DNA of 43,806 nucleotides from Deltaproteobacteria bacterium Ga0077550 (GTDB lineage: Bacteria; Myxococcota_A; Polyangia; Nannocystales; Nannocystaceae). Shown piece by piece: positions 1 through 7,370 of the stretch. The notes beneath the pieces are model-generated. The model saw only the letters and a program-made list of their open reading frames with translations. It did no database searches and had not been told where the DNA came from. How positions within the stretch are numbered: position 1 is the stretch's first letter; each line of letters begins with the position of its first letter. Location: positions 1 through 43,806 of the forward strand of contig LNFB01000126.1 in NCBI GenBank assembly GCA_001464385.1, in the 5' to 3' direction. The translations under genes and the position numbers were made by a program.

Positions 1-1362
1 GAGAAGACGGCCGACAAGGTCATCCGCCGCGAGATGACCATCTCGGAGGGCGACCTCTACTCGGAGACCAACAAGGAGACCAGCGAGTTCCGCATCATGC
101 GGCTCGGGTACTTCTCGGCGGTCAACATGTCGACGTCGCGCGGCTCGACCGACGACAGGATCGTCATCAACATCGAGCTCACCGAGCAGCTCACGGGCAC
201 GTTCCAGGTCGGCGCGGGCTTCTCGACCATCGAGAACTTCGTACTGCAGGGCCAGGTCGCCTACGACAACTTCCTCGGCCGCGGCGCCACGGTGCAGGTC
301 ATCGCGCAGTTCTCGAGCCTGCGGCGCCTGTTCAACTTCTCCTACTACACACGCCACTTCCTCGACAGCAAGTGGAACTTCATCTTCAACGTCTTCAACT
401 CGCGGAACATCTTCCCCAGCTTCTCGCGGCAGAGCACGGGCTTCCGCGTCAGCTGGGGTTACCCGGTGTGGCGCGACCTGACGGCGTTCATCGGCTACGA
501 GCTCGAGGACGTGAAGGTCGGCTTCGGCACGTTCGGCAGCATCGGAGGCGTGTTCTCGCCGGGGTCGCTGGTCACGGTGCCGCAGCAGGCGCTCATCACC
601 AACCTCTTCGCCAACGGCATCACGTCGGCGCTCGAGGCTCGGTTGCAGTGGGACACCCGCGACAACTTCCTGTTCCCGACCTCGGGGCAGTACCACCAGC
701 TGCGCAGCACGTTCGCGAACAAGTACTTGGGCTCGCAGAACCGCTACAACCGCTACGTCCTCGACAGCCGGTTCTACTTCCCGGTCATCCGCACCGAGAA
801 GGCCTTCCGCGCGTGGCTCGTGTTCAAGACCCGGTTGCAGGTCGGCTTCGTCCACGGGTCGAGGAAGAACGGCGTCCCGATCTTCGAGCGGTGGTTCCCG
901 GGTGGCATCTACGGCGACGGCGAGATCCGCGGCTTCCGTCTGCGCAGTCTCGGGCCGAAGATCAAGGTCGCGAGCTCGCCTGATCCGACCTCGCCGCTCA
1001 TCGCCTACGAGATCGGTGGCAACCTGCTCACGGCGTTCACCGCCGAGTTCGAGTTCATGGTCATCCCGCCCGCCAACATCAAGGGCGTGGTGTTCTATGA
1101 CATGGGCAACGCGTTCAACACCGAGTCGCACTTCTGCAGCAAGCTGAACTCGTCGCTCCTGCCGAAGAGCGACCCGTGCACGCAACGGTGGGGCTTCAAG
1201 GAGTTGCGGTACTCGGCGGGCTTCGGCTTCCGCTGGCAGTCGCCGATCGGCCCGCTCCGCTTCGAGTGGGGCTTCCCGCTCGATCGCCAGCGCGCGAACG
1301 CGTTCCTGCGTCGGGGTGATGATCCGGTGGTCTTCGAGTTCGCGATCGGCAACTCGTTCTGA
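1..1362 (+). CDS. bamA: BamA, outer-membrane protein assembly factor (C-terminal part; 5' end outside window)
   Basis: BamA is the outer-membrane barrel that folds and inserts other beta-barrel proteins. The frame is open from base 1, so the gene starts upstream of the window. The first visible residues include KVIRREM, typical of the end of the last POTRA domain. About 400 residues of alternating aromatic strands follow. IRGF at bases 925-936 is the conserved loop-6 (V)RGF motif of the Omp85 family. The protein ends in EFAIGNSF, with a C-terminal phenylalanine as expected for the beta-signal. It is followed by two Skp-like chaperone genes, the usual bamA-skp context. TamA is the main alternative, but the neighbours favour BamA. 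Confidence 0.93.
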   Translation, partial: EKTADKVIRREMTISEGDLYSETNKETSEFRIMRLGYFSAVNMSTSRGSTDDRIVINIELTEQLTGTFQVGAGFSTIENFVLQGQVAYDNFLGRGATVQVIAQFSSLRRLFNFSYYTRHFLDSKWNFIFNVFNSRNIFPSFSRQSTGFRVSWGYPVWRDLTAFIGYELEDVKVGFGTFGSIGGVFSPGSLVTVPQQALITNLFANGITSALEARLQWDTRDNFLFPTSGQYHQLRSTFANKYLGSQNRYNRYVLDSRFYFPVIRTEKAFRAWLVFKTRLQVGFVHGSRKNGVPIFERWFPGGIYGDGEIRGFRLRSLGPKIKVASSPDPTSPLIAYEIGGNLLTAFTAEFEFMVIPPANIKGVVFYDMGNAFNTESHFCSKLNSSLLPKSDPCTQRWGFKELRYSAGFGFRWQSPIGPLRFEWGFPLDRQRANAFLRRGDDPVVFEFAIGNSF

Positions 1363-1413
1363 TCGGCTCGGGCCGGGTGACGCGGGTCACTGGCGACCGC
1401 GCAGTTGCCCCAG

Positions 1414-1436
1414 GATCGGGGCGACGCGCCCCGGTC
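1414..1436 (+). terminator. Hairpin after bamA, possible terminator
   Basis: A 10-bp stem (1414-1423 with 1427-1436, one G-T pair) closes on a 3-nt loop 50 bases after the bamA stop. No T-run follows, so it may be a weak terminator, an RNA 3' end stabiliser, or chance in GC-rich DNA. Confidence 0.35.
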
Positions 1437-1495
1437 GATGGGCGAAAGTTCTGCTGAATCGGTACGTTGGCGACCCCGTCAGTGGCCGAGCAGCC

Positions 1496-1524
1496 TTGCC
1501 CGTCCCCTCACCGAAAGCTAAGGT
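1496..1524 (+). promoter_or_regulatory. Sigma70-like promoter for the skp pair
   Basis: TTGCCC (1496-1501), a 17-bp spacer and TAAGGT (1519-1524). The ATG at 1532 lies 7 bases after the -10 box, so the transcript would begin at or next to the start codon. This suggests the skp genes can be expressed separately from bamA. Confidence 0.6.
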
Positions 1525-1531
1525 TCGCGCC

Positions 1532-2077
1532 ATGCAGCGGTTCGTATGTCTCGCCCTCGCCGGCGTCCTCGCCTCGGGCGTCGCCGCGTCGGCCTCCGCC
1601 GCCGAGCCGCGGGCCGACGCGCTCGCGCTCGAGAAGCTCGCCGTCGTCGATGTGCAGCGTTGCCTCCTCGAGACCAAGGAGGGCAAGAAGGCCAAGCTCG
1701 AGCTCGAGCGGGCGATGTCGCGGGGCCAGGCGAAGATCGACAAGAAGGCCGCAGACCTGCAGAAGCGGGTCCAGGATCTCCAGGCGAAGGCGTCGATGCT
1801 CTCCGAGGTCGAGCTCCGCAAGCGCCAAGAGGACCTCATGCGGGCCCAAGCCGAGCTGGAAGAGCTGAGCGGCCAGCTGCAGGAGGACGTCGCCGAGAAG
1901 GAGGCCCTCCTGACCGAGAAGATCTACAAGAACGTCTCCACGATCGTCGCCCAGATCGCGATCGAGGAGAAGCTGCAGGCGGTCCTGGTGCGCTCCGAGA
2001 TGACGGTCATCTACGTCGACCCCAAGCTCGATCTCACCAATCGCGTCATCGTCCGCTACGACAAGGAGCACCCGTGA
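1532..2077 (+). CDS. skp: Skp/OmpH-like periplasmic chaperone 1
   Basis: 181 aa. Skp-family proteins are trimeric periplasmic chaperones that hold unfolded outer-membrane proteins on their way to BamA. A signal peptide ends near ASAAEP (residues 21-26). Then come the family's first strand KLAVVDVQRCLLETKEGKKA, a long charged coiled-coil arm (about residues 55-135) and a closing strand region with MTVIYVDPKLDLTNRVI. Length and layout fit Skp. The ATG at 1532 is chosen because it gives a clean signal peptide and sits just after a promoter; an open frame upstream is not coding-like. It overlaps the next gene by one base (TGATG). It is 181 aa against 182 aa for its neighbour and is clearly a paralogue. 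Confidence 0.85.
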   Translation: MQRFVCLALAGVLASGVAASASAAEPRADALALEKLAVVDVQRCLLETKEGKKAKLELERAMSRGQAKIDKKAADLQKRVQDLQAKASMLSEVELRKRQEDLMRAQAELEELSGQLQEDVAEKEALLTEKIYKNVSTIVAQIAIEEKLQAVLVRSEMTVIYVDPKLDLTNRVIVRYDKEHP

Positions 2078-2625
2078 TGAAGTCCGCCATGCCCCGCACC
2101 CTCCGCACGGCCCTCGCCGCGCTCGCCCTCGTCGTCGCCGTTCCGGTGGTCTCTGCGCCGCAGACCGCCCGCGCGGAGATCCCTGCGGTCAAGAGGATCG
2201 CGATGGTCGACATGCAGCGGGTCCTCAACGAGACCAAAGAGGGCAAGAAGGCCCGCACGGATCTCGAGACCAGCAGCAAGGCCAAGCAGGAGAAGCTCGA
2301 CAAGAAGCGCACCAAGCTCGAGGCCGACGCGGCCAAGCTCGGCAGCCTCAAGGGCGCCCAGCTCACGAGCGCGCAAGAGAAGCTGCAGCAGGAGTCGATG
2401 GAGCTGCAGAGCATGCTCATGACCCTCGAGCAGGAGCTCGGCGACATGCACAACAAGACGCTCGAGAGCATGTACAAGAACGCCCAGGACATCGTCACCA
2501 AGCTGGCGAAGGAGCGTGGGATCGACCTGGTGCTCGTCCGCGACGCGATGACCGTGATCTACGTGAAGGAAGGCATCGACATCACCGACGAGGTCGTGAA
2601 GCTCTACAACAAGGCGCACAGCTAG
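2077..2625 (+). CDS. skp: Skp/OmpH-like periplasmic chaperone 2
   Basis: 182 aa, a tandem paralogue of the preceding gene. The signal peptide runs to about residue 28 (TARAEIP). The matching segments are RIAMVDMQRVLNETKEGKKA, then a Lys/Glu/Gln-rich coiled coil of about 90 residues, then DLVLVRDAMTVIYVKEGIDI. The two copies share start and end motifs but differ along the coiled-coil arm, so they may have different clients or form mixed trimers (inference). It starts in the overlapping TGATG and is translationally coupled to copy 1. An in-frame ATG at 2089 is a possible alternative start. lpxD, a frequent next gene in Gram-negatives, is absent. Confidence 0.85.
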   Translation: MKSAMPRTLRTALAALALVVAVPVVSAPQTARAEIPAVKRIAMVDMQRVLNETKEGKKARTDLETSSKAKQEKLDKKRTKLEADAAKLGSLKGAQLTSAQEKLQQESMELQSMLMTLEQELGDMHNKTLESMYKNAQDIVTKLAKERGIDLVLVRDAMTVIYVKEGIDITDEVVKLYNKAHS

Positions 2626-2649
2626 CGCCCCGCGCGGCCCGTGCCGTGG

Positions 2650-2687
2650 ACGCCGCCGGCCCTGCGTGGTCCGGCGGCGTTGTTGTA
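2650..2687 (+). terminator. Intrinsic terminator after the skp pair
   Basis: A 10-bp perfect inverted repeat (2650-2659 and 2671-2680) with an 11-nt loop is followed by the T-rich TTGTTGT. It ends the bamA/skp unit. Its T-run runs straight into the -10 box of the next gene. Confidence 0.7.
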
Positions 2688-2691
2688 TGAT
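2686..2691 (+). promoter_or_regulatory. -10 box TATGAT, 7 nt before a GTG start
   Basis: TATGAT lies 7 bases before GTG 2699. No convincing -35 box. It supports the GTG as start of a leaderless mRNA rather than the ATG at 2687, which lies inside the box. Confidence 0.45.
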
Positions 2692-2698
2692 CCGTAGC

Positions 2699-3370
2699 GT
2701 GACGACTCCGAGCGTGCGTGCGAGGCGGCGCCGAGGTGAGACCGCCCGATGGGGGCTCGCGTGGGCCGTGGCCATGGCCGGACTCCTGGGCTGCAGCGGG
2801 GTCCAGGGGCGCAGCGCCGCGCTGTCCCGCGCGGTCCGCCGAGGCGATGAGGCCGCGATGCAGCGCCTCCTGGTCCCCGCCGCTGCTGCCGGGGTCGACG
2901 CGACCGCGATGACCGCGAAGTCCGCCCGAAGGGCCTGGTCCAAGCGGCTGCGGCGCCCGAAGGAGGTGCACCACGGGGCGACCCTGCTGCTCGCCGAGGG
3001 GCGCGCCGCGCGGCTGACGAAGTTGCCCGCGGGTTGGTTCTTCGCGGAGGATCCCACGGACGTGTATCGGCAGGACACCCCCGAGCAGGCGATCGCGGCG
3101 CTGGTCTGGGCGAGCAAGCGTGGCCGCTGGGATGTGCTCCTGCGCCTCGCGCCGCGGCGCTACCGGGTCGGCCTGTCGGAGGCCCAGCTCGAGTCGGCCT
3201 GGACGGAGGGCGAGGGGGCCACCGAACTGCGACGCGCCCGGGATCGTGTGGAGGGGCACCTCGGCGATCCGATCGCGCGGGACGCCCACGAGGCGCGGCT
3301 CGACCTCGGGGGAGGCCACGCCGTGTTGCTCGAGCGCGAGTCCGGGGCGTGGGTCGTCGTGGACTTCTGA
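2699..3370 (+). CDS. Predicted lipoprotein of unknown function
   Basis: 223 aa from GTG 2699. The N-terminus has an Arg-rich stretch (RARRRRGE), a hydrophobic segment and the lipobox LLGC, so export and lipidation are likely. The mature part starts with a small helical stretch (LSRAVRRGDEAAMQRLLVPA) that resembles one ankyrin-like helical hairpin. A middle region has KLPAGWFFAEDPTDVYRQDT. The end, GHAVLLERESGAWVVVDF, has the pattern of a final strand of a small sheet domain (NTF2/DUF4878-like is possible, not shown). It sits alone between a terminator and a separate promoter. I do not recognise a family. Confidence 0.7.
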   Translation: MTTPSVRARRRRGETARWGLAWAVAMAGLLGCSGVQGRSAALSRAVRRGDEAAMQRLLVPAAAAGVDATAMTAKSARRAWSKRLRRPKEVHHGATLLLAEGRAARLTKLPAGWFFAEDPTDVYRQDTPEQAIAALVWASKRGRWDVLLRLAPRRYRVGLSEAQLESAWTEGEGATELRRARDRVEGHLGDPIARDAHEARLDLGGGHAVLLERESGAWVVVDF

Positions 3371-3518
3371 CCGGCGCAGGTGCGGGCAGGGCCGCGCGGG
3401 GCATGGCTCGGCGGCCCAAGGGCGGACGTGGTGCGGAGCGCAGGGCCGGATGTGGCCGCCGCCCCGGGCGACGGCGTGCTCCGCGGCCGGCACTCGCATC
3501 CTGGCTCACGCCAGAGAC

Positions 3519-3546
3519 TTGCCTCGCCCGCCAATCACGTTAGGCT
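3519..3546 (+). promoter_or_regulatory. Sigma70-like promoter of the leader/63-aa unit
   Basis: TTGCCT (3519-3524), a 16-bp spacer and TAGGCT (3541-3546). It would start an RNA near 3553 that runs to the terminator at 4029-4069, about 510 nt. Confidence 0.55.
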
Positions 3547-3664
3547 GAGATACAGAGGTGACGGAGCACGGCACCATGGGGCGCGGGCACCTGACACGAC
3601 TGTCGCGGTCGTGGGGTTCAGCGTCGCGCGGGGTCGCGAGCGAAGTGTTCGTGGATGGCGAAAG

Positions 3665-3696
3665 CATGGGAGTTGGATCACATGATGGTCCCCATG
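3665..3696 (+). other. Stem-loop in the 5' leader
   Basis: CATGG (3665-3669) pairs with CCATG (3692-3696), and GGATCA (3675-3680) pairs with TGGTCC (3686-3691) around a 5-nt loop, with a 5-nt bulge on one side. The pairing is clear by eye. No known riboswitch consensus was recognised. Confidence 0.45.
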
Positions 3697-3803
3697 GTTC
3701 GCCTCTTGCAGTTTCCCCGGTCATGACGCCGAACCCCGAGGTCGTTTCGAGGTCCCGGCGTCCCTGCCCCGAGAGGGGTGTCGTCCTGAACGCGAGGCCA
3801 ACC

Positions 3804-3995
3804 ATGGCAGATCAGTGGACCCACGATCGTCCGTTTCGCGCGCCCACCCGCAGCAAGCCCGCCCGGCGGCAGCAGGAGCAGCAACCGCGGCTCGAGCTCC
3901 CGCTCCCGATGCCGAGCGCTCGCCCGGAGGATACCGAAGCCCAGCCCGCCGCGGAGCCGCAGCGCGGCGCCTCGATCATCGACTTCTACGTCTGA
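3804..3995 (+). CDS. 63-aa Pro/Gln-rich small protein of unknown function
   Basis: The ATG at 3804 opens a 63-aa frame with the third-position GC bias of real genes here, unlike the sequence just before it. The protein is hydrophilic: a basic start (THDRPFRAPTRSKPARRQQ), a Pro/Gln/Glu-rich middle and a hydrophobic-aromatic tail, IIDFYV. There is no signal peptide or membrane segment. The tail looks like a short conserved motif that might dock on a partner (inference). It has its own promoter, a long leader and a strong terminator, so it is a self-contained unit. I do not recognise a family. Confidence 0.55.
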   Translation: MADQWTHDRPFRAPTRSKPARRQQEQQPRLELPLPMPSARPEDTEAQPAAEPQRGASIIDFYV

Positions 3996-4028
3996 ACTCC
4001 CGCTGAGCCGGGGGGAGTCGGCAGTCCG

Positions 4029-4069
4029 GAAAAGGGACGGCGCGCGAGCGTCGTCCCTTTTCGCTTTTT
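4029..4069 (+). terminator. Strong intrinsic terminator, usable in both directions
   Basis: An 11-bp perfect stem (4029-4039 with 4052-4062), extended by a few inner pairs, is followed by TCGCTTTTTC. The A-run of the left arm gives a short T-run on the other strand, so it could also stop the minus-strand operon that ends at 4117. Confidence 0.85.
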
Positions 4070-4077
4070 CGGCGCCG

Positions 4078-4115
4078 GCTACCGCGTGGAGCGCCCGCTA
4101 CCGCGTGGAGCGCCC
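4078..4115. repeat. Two tandem 19-bp direct repeats plus a partial third copy
   Basis: GCTACCGCGTGGAGCGCCC occurs at 4078-4096 and 4097-4115. A diverged third copy begins at 4116 inside the end of the barrel gene. On the minus strand each unit carries the CGGTAG that contains the gene's stop codon, so it looks like a duplication of the gene's last bases. Confidence 0.8.
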
Positions 4116-4116
4116 G

Positions 4117-4770
4117 CTACCGGGTGTAGCGGAAGTAGAGCTGCAGGAGCAGCGCGCCGGAGTTCTGCAGCGTCGGCGTCCCCACGAAGGTGACGACGAG
4201 CCCGCCCGAGTTGTGGCGGTTGAGGCTGTGTACGTCGAAGGACAGGCCTGCTGTCCACGCGAGGCCGAGGCGGCGGTTGTCGGGGGCGATGCCCGCGACC
4301 TGAAGCAGGTTGTTGCTGAGGTGGTCGACGCCAGCGCCGCCGTGGGCCGCGATCATGAAGCGACGGAACGGGACGCCGAGGCGTGCCTCGCCGGTGTAGA
4401 TCCCCTCGCCGAGGAGCTCGCGGTGCAGGACGCCGTCGTCATAGCGTCGCAGGGCGCCCGTCGCGTGGAGCTGGAACGCGATCCACCGCCGGATCTCGTA
4501 GCCGATCCGCGCCGAGAGCGAGAACCCGGTCGACAGCACGTCCGCGGTCGGCCCGATGCTCACCATGGGTCCCGTGCTGGCTTCCACGTAGAACCCGCGG
4601 CTGAACTTCCGCGGGTCGGGGAAAACCGTGGGGTCGACCTGCTTGCGCTCGACGACCCCGACCTCCTCGGTGGCGGCCGGGCCGGACGTCGTCGCAGGCT
4701 CCGGCGTGCCCGAGCTCGGCGCCGGCGCGGCGGCGAGCGCCCACCAGATCATGCCCGTCGAGGCGCTCAC
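4117..4770 (-). CDS. Outer-membrane beta-barrel, GltH/NfsH-like (last gene of the Glt/Nfs-like operon)
   Basis: 217 aa from GTG 4770, which overlaps the previous stop (GTGA); ATG 4752 (211 aa) is the alternative. A short hydrophobic leader with WWALAAAPAP is followed by an acidic linker. A run of amphipathic strands then starts near FYVEASTGPMVSIGPTADV and ends LLQLYFRYTR, alternating aromatic and small residues as in outer-membrane barrels. Myxobacterial Glt and Nfs machines contain three such barrels (A, B, H types), and the H-type gene follows the G-type gene, as here except for one lipoprotein gene between. The assignment rests on position and barrel character, not on a diagnostic motif. 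Confidence 0.65.
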   Translation of the reverse strand: MSASTGMIWWALAAAPAPSSGTPEPATTSGPAATEEVGVVERKQVDPTVFPDPRKFSRGFYVEASTGPMVSIGPTADVLSTGFSLSARIGYEIRRWIAFQLHATGALRRYDDGVLHRELLGEGIYTGEARLGVPFRRFMIAAHGGAGVDHLSNNLLQVAGIAPDNRRLGLAWTAGLSFDVHSLNRHNSGGLVVTFVGTPTLQNSGALLLQLYFRYTR

Positions 4771-5642
4771 CCGGTGCTCCCGCCGCCTTCGCACTGTGCG
4801 TCGGCCCCGGTGTCGCCGCCCGAGGTCCCGCCGCCGAGCGCAGCGGCGCCCGGCAGGGCGTAGGGCTCCGGCATCACCTCGTACCGCCGCGCATCGCGGG
4901 CGCTGTCGAAGATCTTCTCCTCGGACTCGCGGAGCCGCACGTCGTACTCGAGCGTCGCTGGGCCGCTCGCGCCGAGCGTGATCCGCAACATCACCGCCGC
5001 AGCGATCACCGCGTCGTCGGGGACGACGTCGGTCCCGATCGGATCGGCCTCGTGGCGGTGGTTCAGCACGGCGAGCGGCCCGGCGCAGAAGCGCGTGATG
5101 GCGTCGAGATCGTACATCGCTTCGCGCAGATCGTCCTCGCGGAACTCGCCGCGCACGACCTCGCCGGGGCCGAGCTGCCGCGGCGTGAACCCTGCGAGGG
5201 AGGGGTACTGGATCTCGTCCTCCTCGGCCCCGCCCGCTGCGCCGTACGTCGAGATCGGATCGTAGTCGAAGAACTCGGTGGCGCCGTCGAGGAGCACCCA
5301 CGCGGTCAGGGGCGCGTCCGAGTCGTTGGTGAGCGTCCACGGTATCGACGCGGTGACATCGTCTCGGCGGATCCATGGGGTCTGCTCCGACGGGGTGCTG
5401 CCCGGCGGCTGCAGCTCGGCGAGGTCGGCGTCGCTGGGCTCTCGGAAGTCGAGCCAGTACTCGCTCTGCTTGTACGCGCCGATGGTCGGGTTGCCGGTGG
5501 TCGAGTCCTCGGCGCCGGCGGCCTCGATGTCCGCCGCACGGACGACCAGCCGCTGGGCGCCGTCGTAGAACGCCGGGTTGTTGCACGCACCGGTGCACAG
5601 TGCGAAGGCCGAGGCGACGAGGGCGGTGCGGGACGCGGACAT
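4767..5642 (-). CDS. Predicted lipoprotein inserted between the G- and H-type genes
   Basis: 291 aa. Signal peptide with lipobox TGAC (Cys near residue 20: LCTGACNNPAFYDG). The mature part is acidic, with sheet-like segments (QRLVVRAADIEAA, SIPWTLTNDSDAPLTAWVLL), the latter like an Ig-type or DUF-style sandwich. It contains DPIGTDVVPDDAVIAAAVML and ends in a Gly/Ser-rich tail (GGGTSGGDTGADAQCEGGG). ATG 5642 has AGGT a few bases upstream and follows the previous stop by 7 bases. It lies within the operon, so it probably works at the outer membrane with the barrels. I know of no counterpart in the M. xanthus glt or nfs sets. Confidence 0.7.
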   Translation of the reverse strand: MSASRTALVASAFALCTGACNNPAFYDGAQRLVVRAADIEAAGAEDSTTGNPTIGAYKQSEYWLDFREPSDADLAELQPPGSTPSEQTPWIRRDDVTASIPWTLTNDSDAPLTAWVLLDGATEFFDYDPISTYGAAGGAEEDEIQYPSLAGFTPRQLGPGEVVRGEFREDDLREAMYDLDAITRFCAGPLAVLNHRHEADPIGTDVVPDDAVIAAAVMLRITLGASGPATLEYDVRLRESEEKIFDSARDARRYEVMPEPYALPGAAALGGGTSGGDTGADAQCEGGGSTG

Positions 5643-5649
5643 GGGGACC

Positions 5650-6960
5650 TCATTTCGTGTCGAAGACGAAGGGGTACTCGACCTCGACGACGCCGCCCTC
5701 GGGCTTGGGGAAGCGCCACTGCCCGAGGGCGCGGACCATGCAGCTCTCGGCGTCGCTGTTGCCCAGCGAGCTCGACTTGACCTTCGCGGCGGTGACCGAT
5801 CCGTCGAGCCGGATGATCCACGACAGCGTCACCTTGCCGGATAGATCCGGCTTGCGCGTCAGCTGAGCGTTGTAGCAGAAGCTGATCTGCGGTCGGTGCC
5901 GGCGCACCTCCTTGTCGATCAGCTCTTTGCTGAGTTGGCCCTTCACCTTCGCGGTGCCGGTGGTCACGGAGACCTCGCGCTCCTTGGGGCCAGCGCTGGG
6001 CTTGGCCGGCTTGCGGCGTCCGCCGCCGGTGCCGCCCCCGGTCTCGACGCTGGCGGTTCCGTAGATCGCACCTTCGCCCTCGCCGCCGCCGCCGCTGCCG
6101 CTGCCGCGCGTCCCCATGCCGCCGGTGCCGTTGCCGATGACCAACGGTCCGGTGCCGGTGCCGCTGATGACGCCGCCGACCGACAAGAGGTCGGCCATGG
6201 TGTCGGTCTGGGCGAGGGCGTTGAGCTCCTTGACGAGGCCGACGTTGGTCGCGTTCGACGACACCGCGTCGTCGGTCTTGGGCACGTTGCTGCGGCCCGT
6301 GAGATCGGGGCGGCCGAAGCGGCCCTCCTCGCCGCCGGCGCGCTTGCGGGCCGTGTCGGCGGGCTTGTCCGCGTCGCTGAGGTCGGGCTCCTCCTCGGGC
6401 GGCGGCGGGTCGCGCGGCGGGTCGTTGAAGATCGCCCGGGTGAAGCGCTCGTCGACCTCGTCGAGGTCGAGCGTCCGCTTCTCGGGGTCGTAGTTCAGGA
6501 ACGCGATCGCGAGGAACAGCCCCAGCGCCACGGCGCTCATGAAGATGCTCGCGAGCAGTGGCCGCGCCGAGCCGTCGCCGGGCATCGGCGGGACGACCTC
6601 GGGCTGCACCCGCAGGACGACGATGCGGACGTCGCTGCGCTCGCGCAGCCACAGCACGCCCCAGTCCTCGGGCGCGAGCCGCAGGCGTGTGCGCCCCTCG
6701 GCGCGCAGGGCCGCTAGGTCGCACTCCGTGCCGCCGAGGACGAGCCGGCCATCGAGCGACGGTGGCAGGTTCAGCTCGTCGTCGACGACGAGGGTGTGGG
6801 TCGCGGCCGCGGGCTGCAGCGGCAGGACGAAGTCGCACGACGGTGCGTGCCCGATCGTGATGGTCCGCCGCGCGTGCGTGTCGGCCTCGCCGACGACGTG
6901 GGCGCCCATGGCCAGGGCCACGCGCGTGACGTGGCGTGCGGTGGGGACGGCCGTGGCCAC
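5650..6960 (-). CDS. GltG/NfsG-like protein: FHA-like domain, one TM helix, AgmX/TonB-like C-terminal domain
   Basis: 436 aa. Residues 33-100 resemble a forkhead-associated fold (ITIGHAPSCDFVLP), but the usual SRxH is replaced by AATHTL, so phosphopeptide binding is uncertain. One membrane helix spans about 134-156. A Pro/acidic linker (DPPRDPPPPEEE), a low-complexity Gly-rich span and a C-terminal domain follow (from about residue 345: SFCYNAQL, SGKVTLSWIIRLDGSV, ESCMVRALGQWRFPKP), matching the AgmX/PglI-type tail seen in myxobacterial gliding proteins. In Glt/Nfs machines this protein links the cytoplasm and inner-membrane motor to the periplasm. The GTG start shares one base with the previous stop (TAGTG). 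Confidence 0.82.
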   Translation of the reverse strand: MATAVPTARHVTRVALAMGAHVVGEADTHARRTITIGHAPSCDFVLPLQPAAATHTLVVDDELNLPPSLDGRLVLGGTECDLAALRAEGRTRLRLAPEDWGVLWLRERSDVRIVVLRVQPEVVPPMPGDGSARPLLASIFMSAVALGLFLAIAFLNYDPEKRTLDLDEVDERFTRAIFNDPPRDPPPPEEEPDLSDADKPADTARKRAGGEEGRFGRPDLTGRSNVPKTDDAVSSNATNVGLVKELNALAQTDTMADLLSVGGVISGTGTGPLVIGNGTGGMGTRGSGSGGGGEGEGAIYGTASVETGGGTGGGRRKPAKPSAGPKEREVSVTTGTAKVKGQLSKELIDKEVRRHRPQISFCYNAQLTRKPDLSGKVTLSWIIRLDGSVTAAKVKSSSLGNSDAESCMVRALGQWRFPKPEGGVVEVEYPFVFDTK

Positions 6961-7370
6961 TACAGGGCGTCCTCCGTCACCGTGAACGAGAGCTCGGGCA
7001 TGAAGCTGCGGTGGGGGATGCCCACGGTCTCGAACTCGCCGCCGATGCGGGCGAGGAACTGCAACAGCGCCGGGGTGCGCAGCTCACCGTCGATGTCCAG
7101 GCCCGTGAAGGTGTAGCGGGTGACGTCGCCGTCGCTGGGGACCTCGGCCCCCGCGGGAGGAGGGCCCTCGACCGCACCCGGTCCGGGCGCAGGGGTCGTC
7201 GGCGCGGGGTTGGTCGGCGCCGTGGCGGCGCTCGGCGTGGGCTTGGCCGACGTCGCCGCCGGCGGCTTCGCGGGGGCCGCGTTCCGTCGCGCGGCGGCCT
7301 CCGTGGGCGCCCACAGGACCGCGACCGACAGGAGCACCGCGACGTGTCGAGGACGGATGGCGAGGTTCAT
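6960..7370 (-). CDS. Small periplasmic protein, NfsF-like by position
   Basis: 136 aa. The signal peptide runs to about residue 26 (APTEAAA). A Pro/Ala/Thr-rich spacer of about 50 residues reaches the envelope space. A compact C-terminal segment follows: TFTGLDIDGELRTPALLQFL, then IPHRSFMPELSF. Such a GLDI-G-x-P-x-LLxFL segment occurs, as I recall, at the end of several myxobacterial AgmX-type proteins, which fits a role near the G-type protein encoded next. ATG 7370 overlaps the previous stop (ATGA). It holds the F position in the nfs-like order; function is inferred from that only. Confidence 0.7.
   Translation of the reverse strand: MNLAIRPRHVAVLLSVAVLWAPTEAAARRNAAPAKPPAATSAKPTPSAATAPTNPAPTTPAPGPGAVEGPPPAGAEVPSDGDVTRYTFTGLDIDGELRTPALLQFLARIGGEFETVGIPHRSFMPELSFTVTEDAL

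Larger units (their letters stand above)
3371..3803 (+). other. 433-bp stretch without a convincing gene; promoter and structured leader
   Basis: 3371-3518 holds GC-rich inverted repeats but nothing I can name. A promoter lies at 3519-3546. The next 250 bases (about 3553-3803) have clearly lower GC, and their frame from GTG 3558 uses codons such as GTT, GGA, TCA, CAT, CTT and GCA that the neighbours avoid. I therefore read them as untranslated leader. They contain a long hairpin (3665-3696) and a CCCC-GAGA-GGGG hairpin with a GNRA loop (3767-3778). Confidence 0.55.

Noticed and set aside
3558..3803. N-terminal extension of the 63-aa ORF from GTG 3558
   Set aside because: Many A/T-ending codons, lower GC and clear RNA hairpins; it does not read like coding sequence of this genome.
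3553..3803. Cyclic-di-GMP (GEMM) or other known riboswitch
   Set aside because: I looked for the conserved GEMM core and similar known motifs and found none; only generic hairpins.
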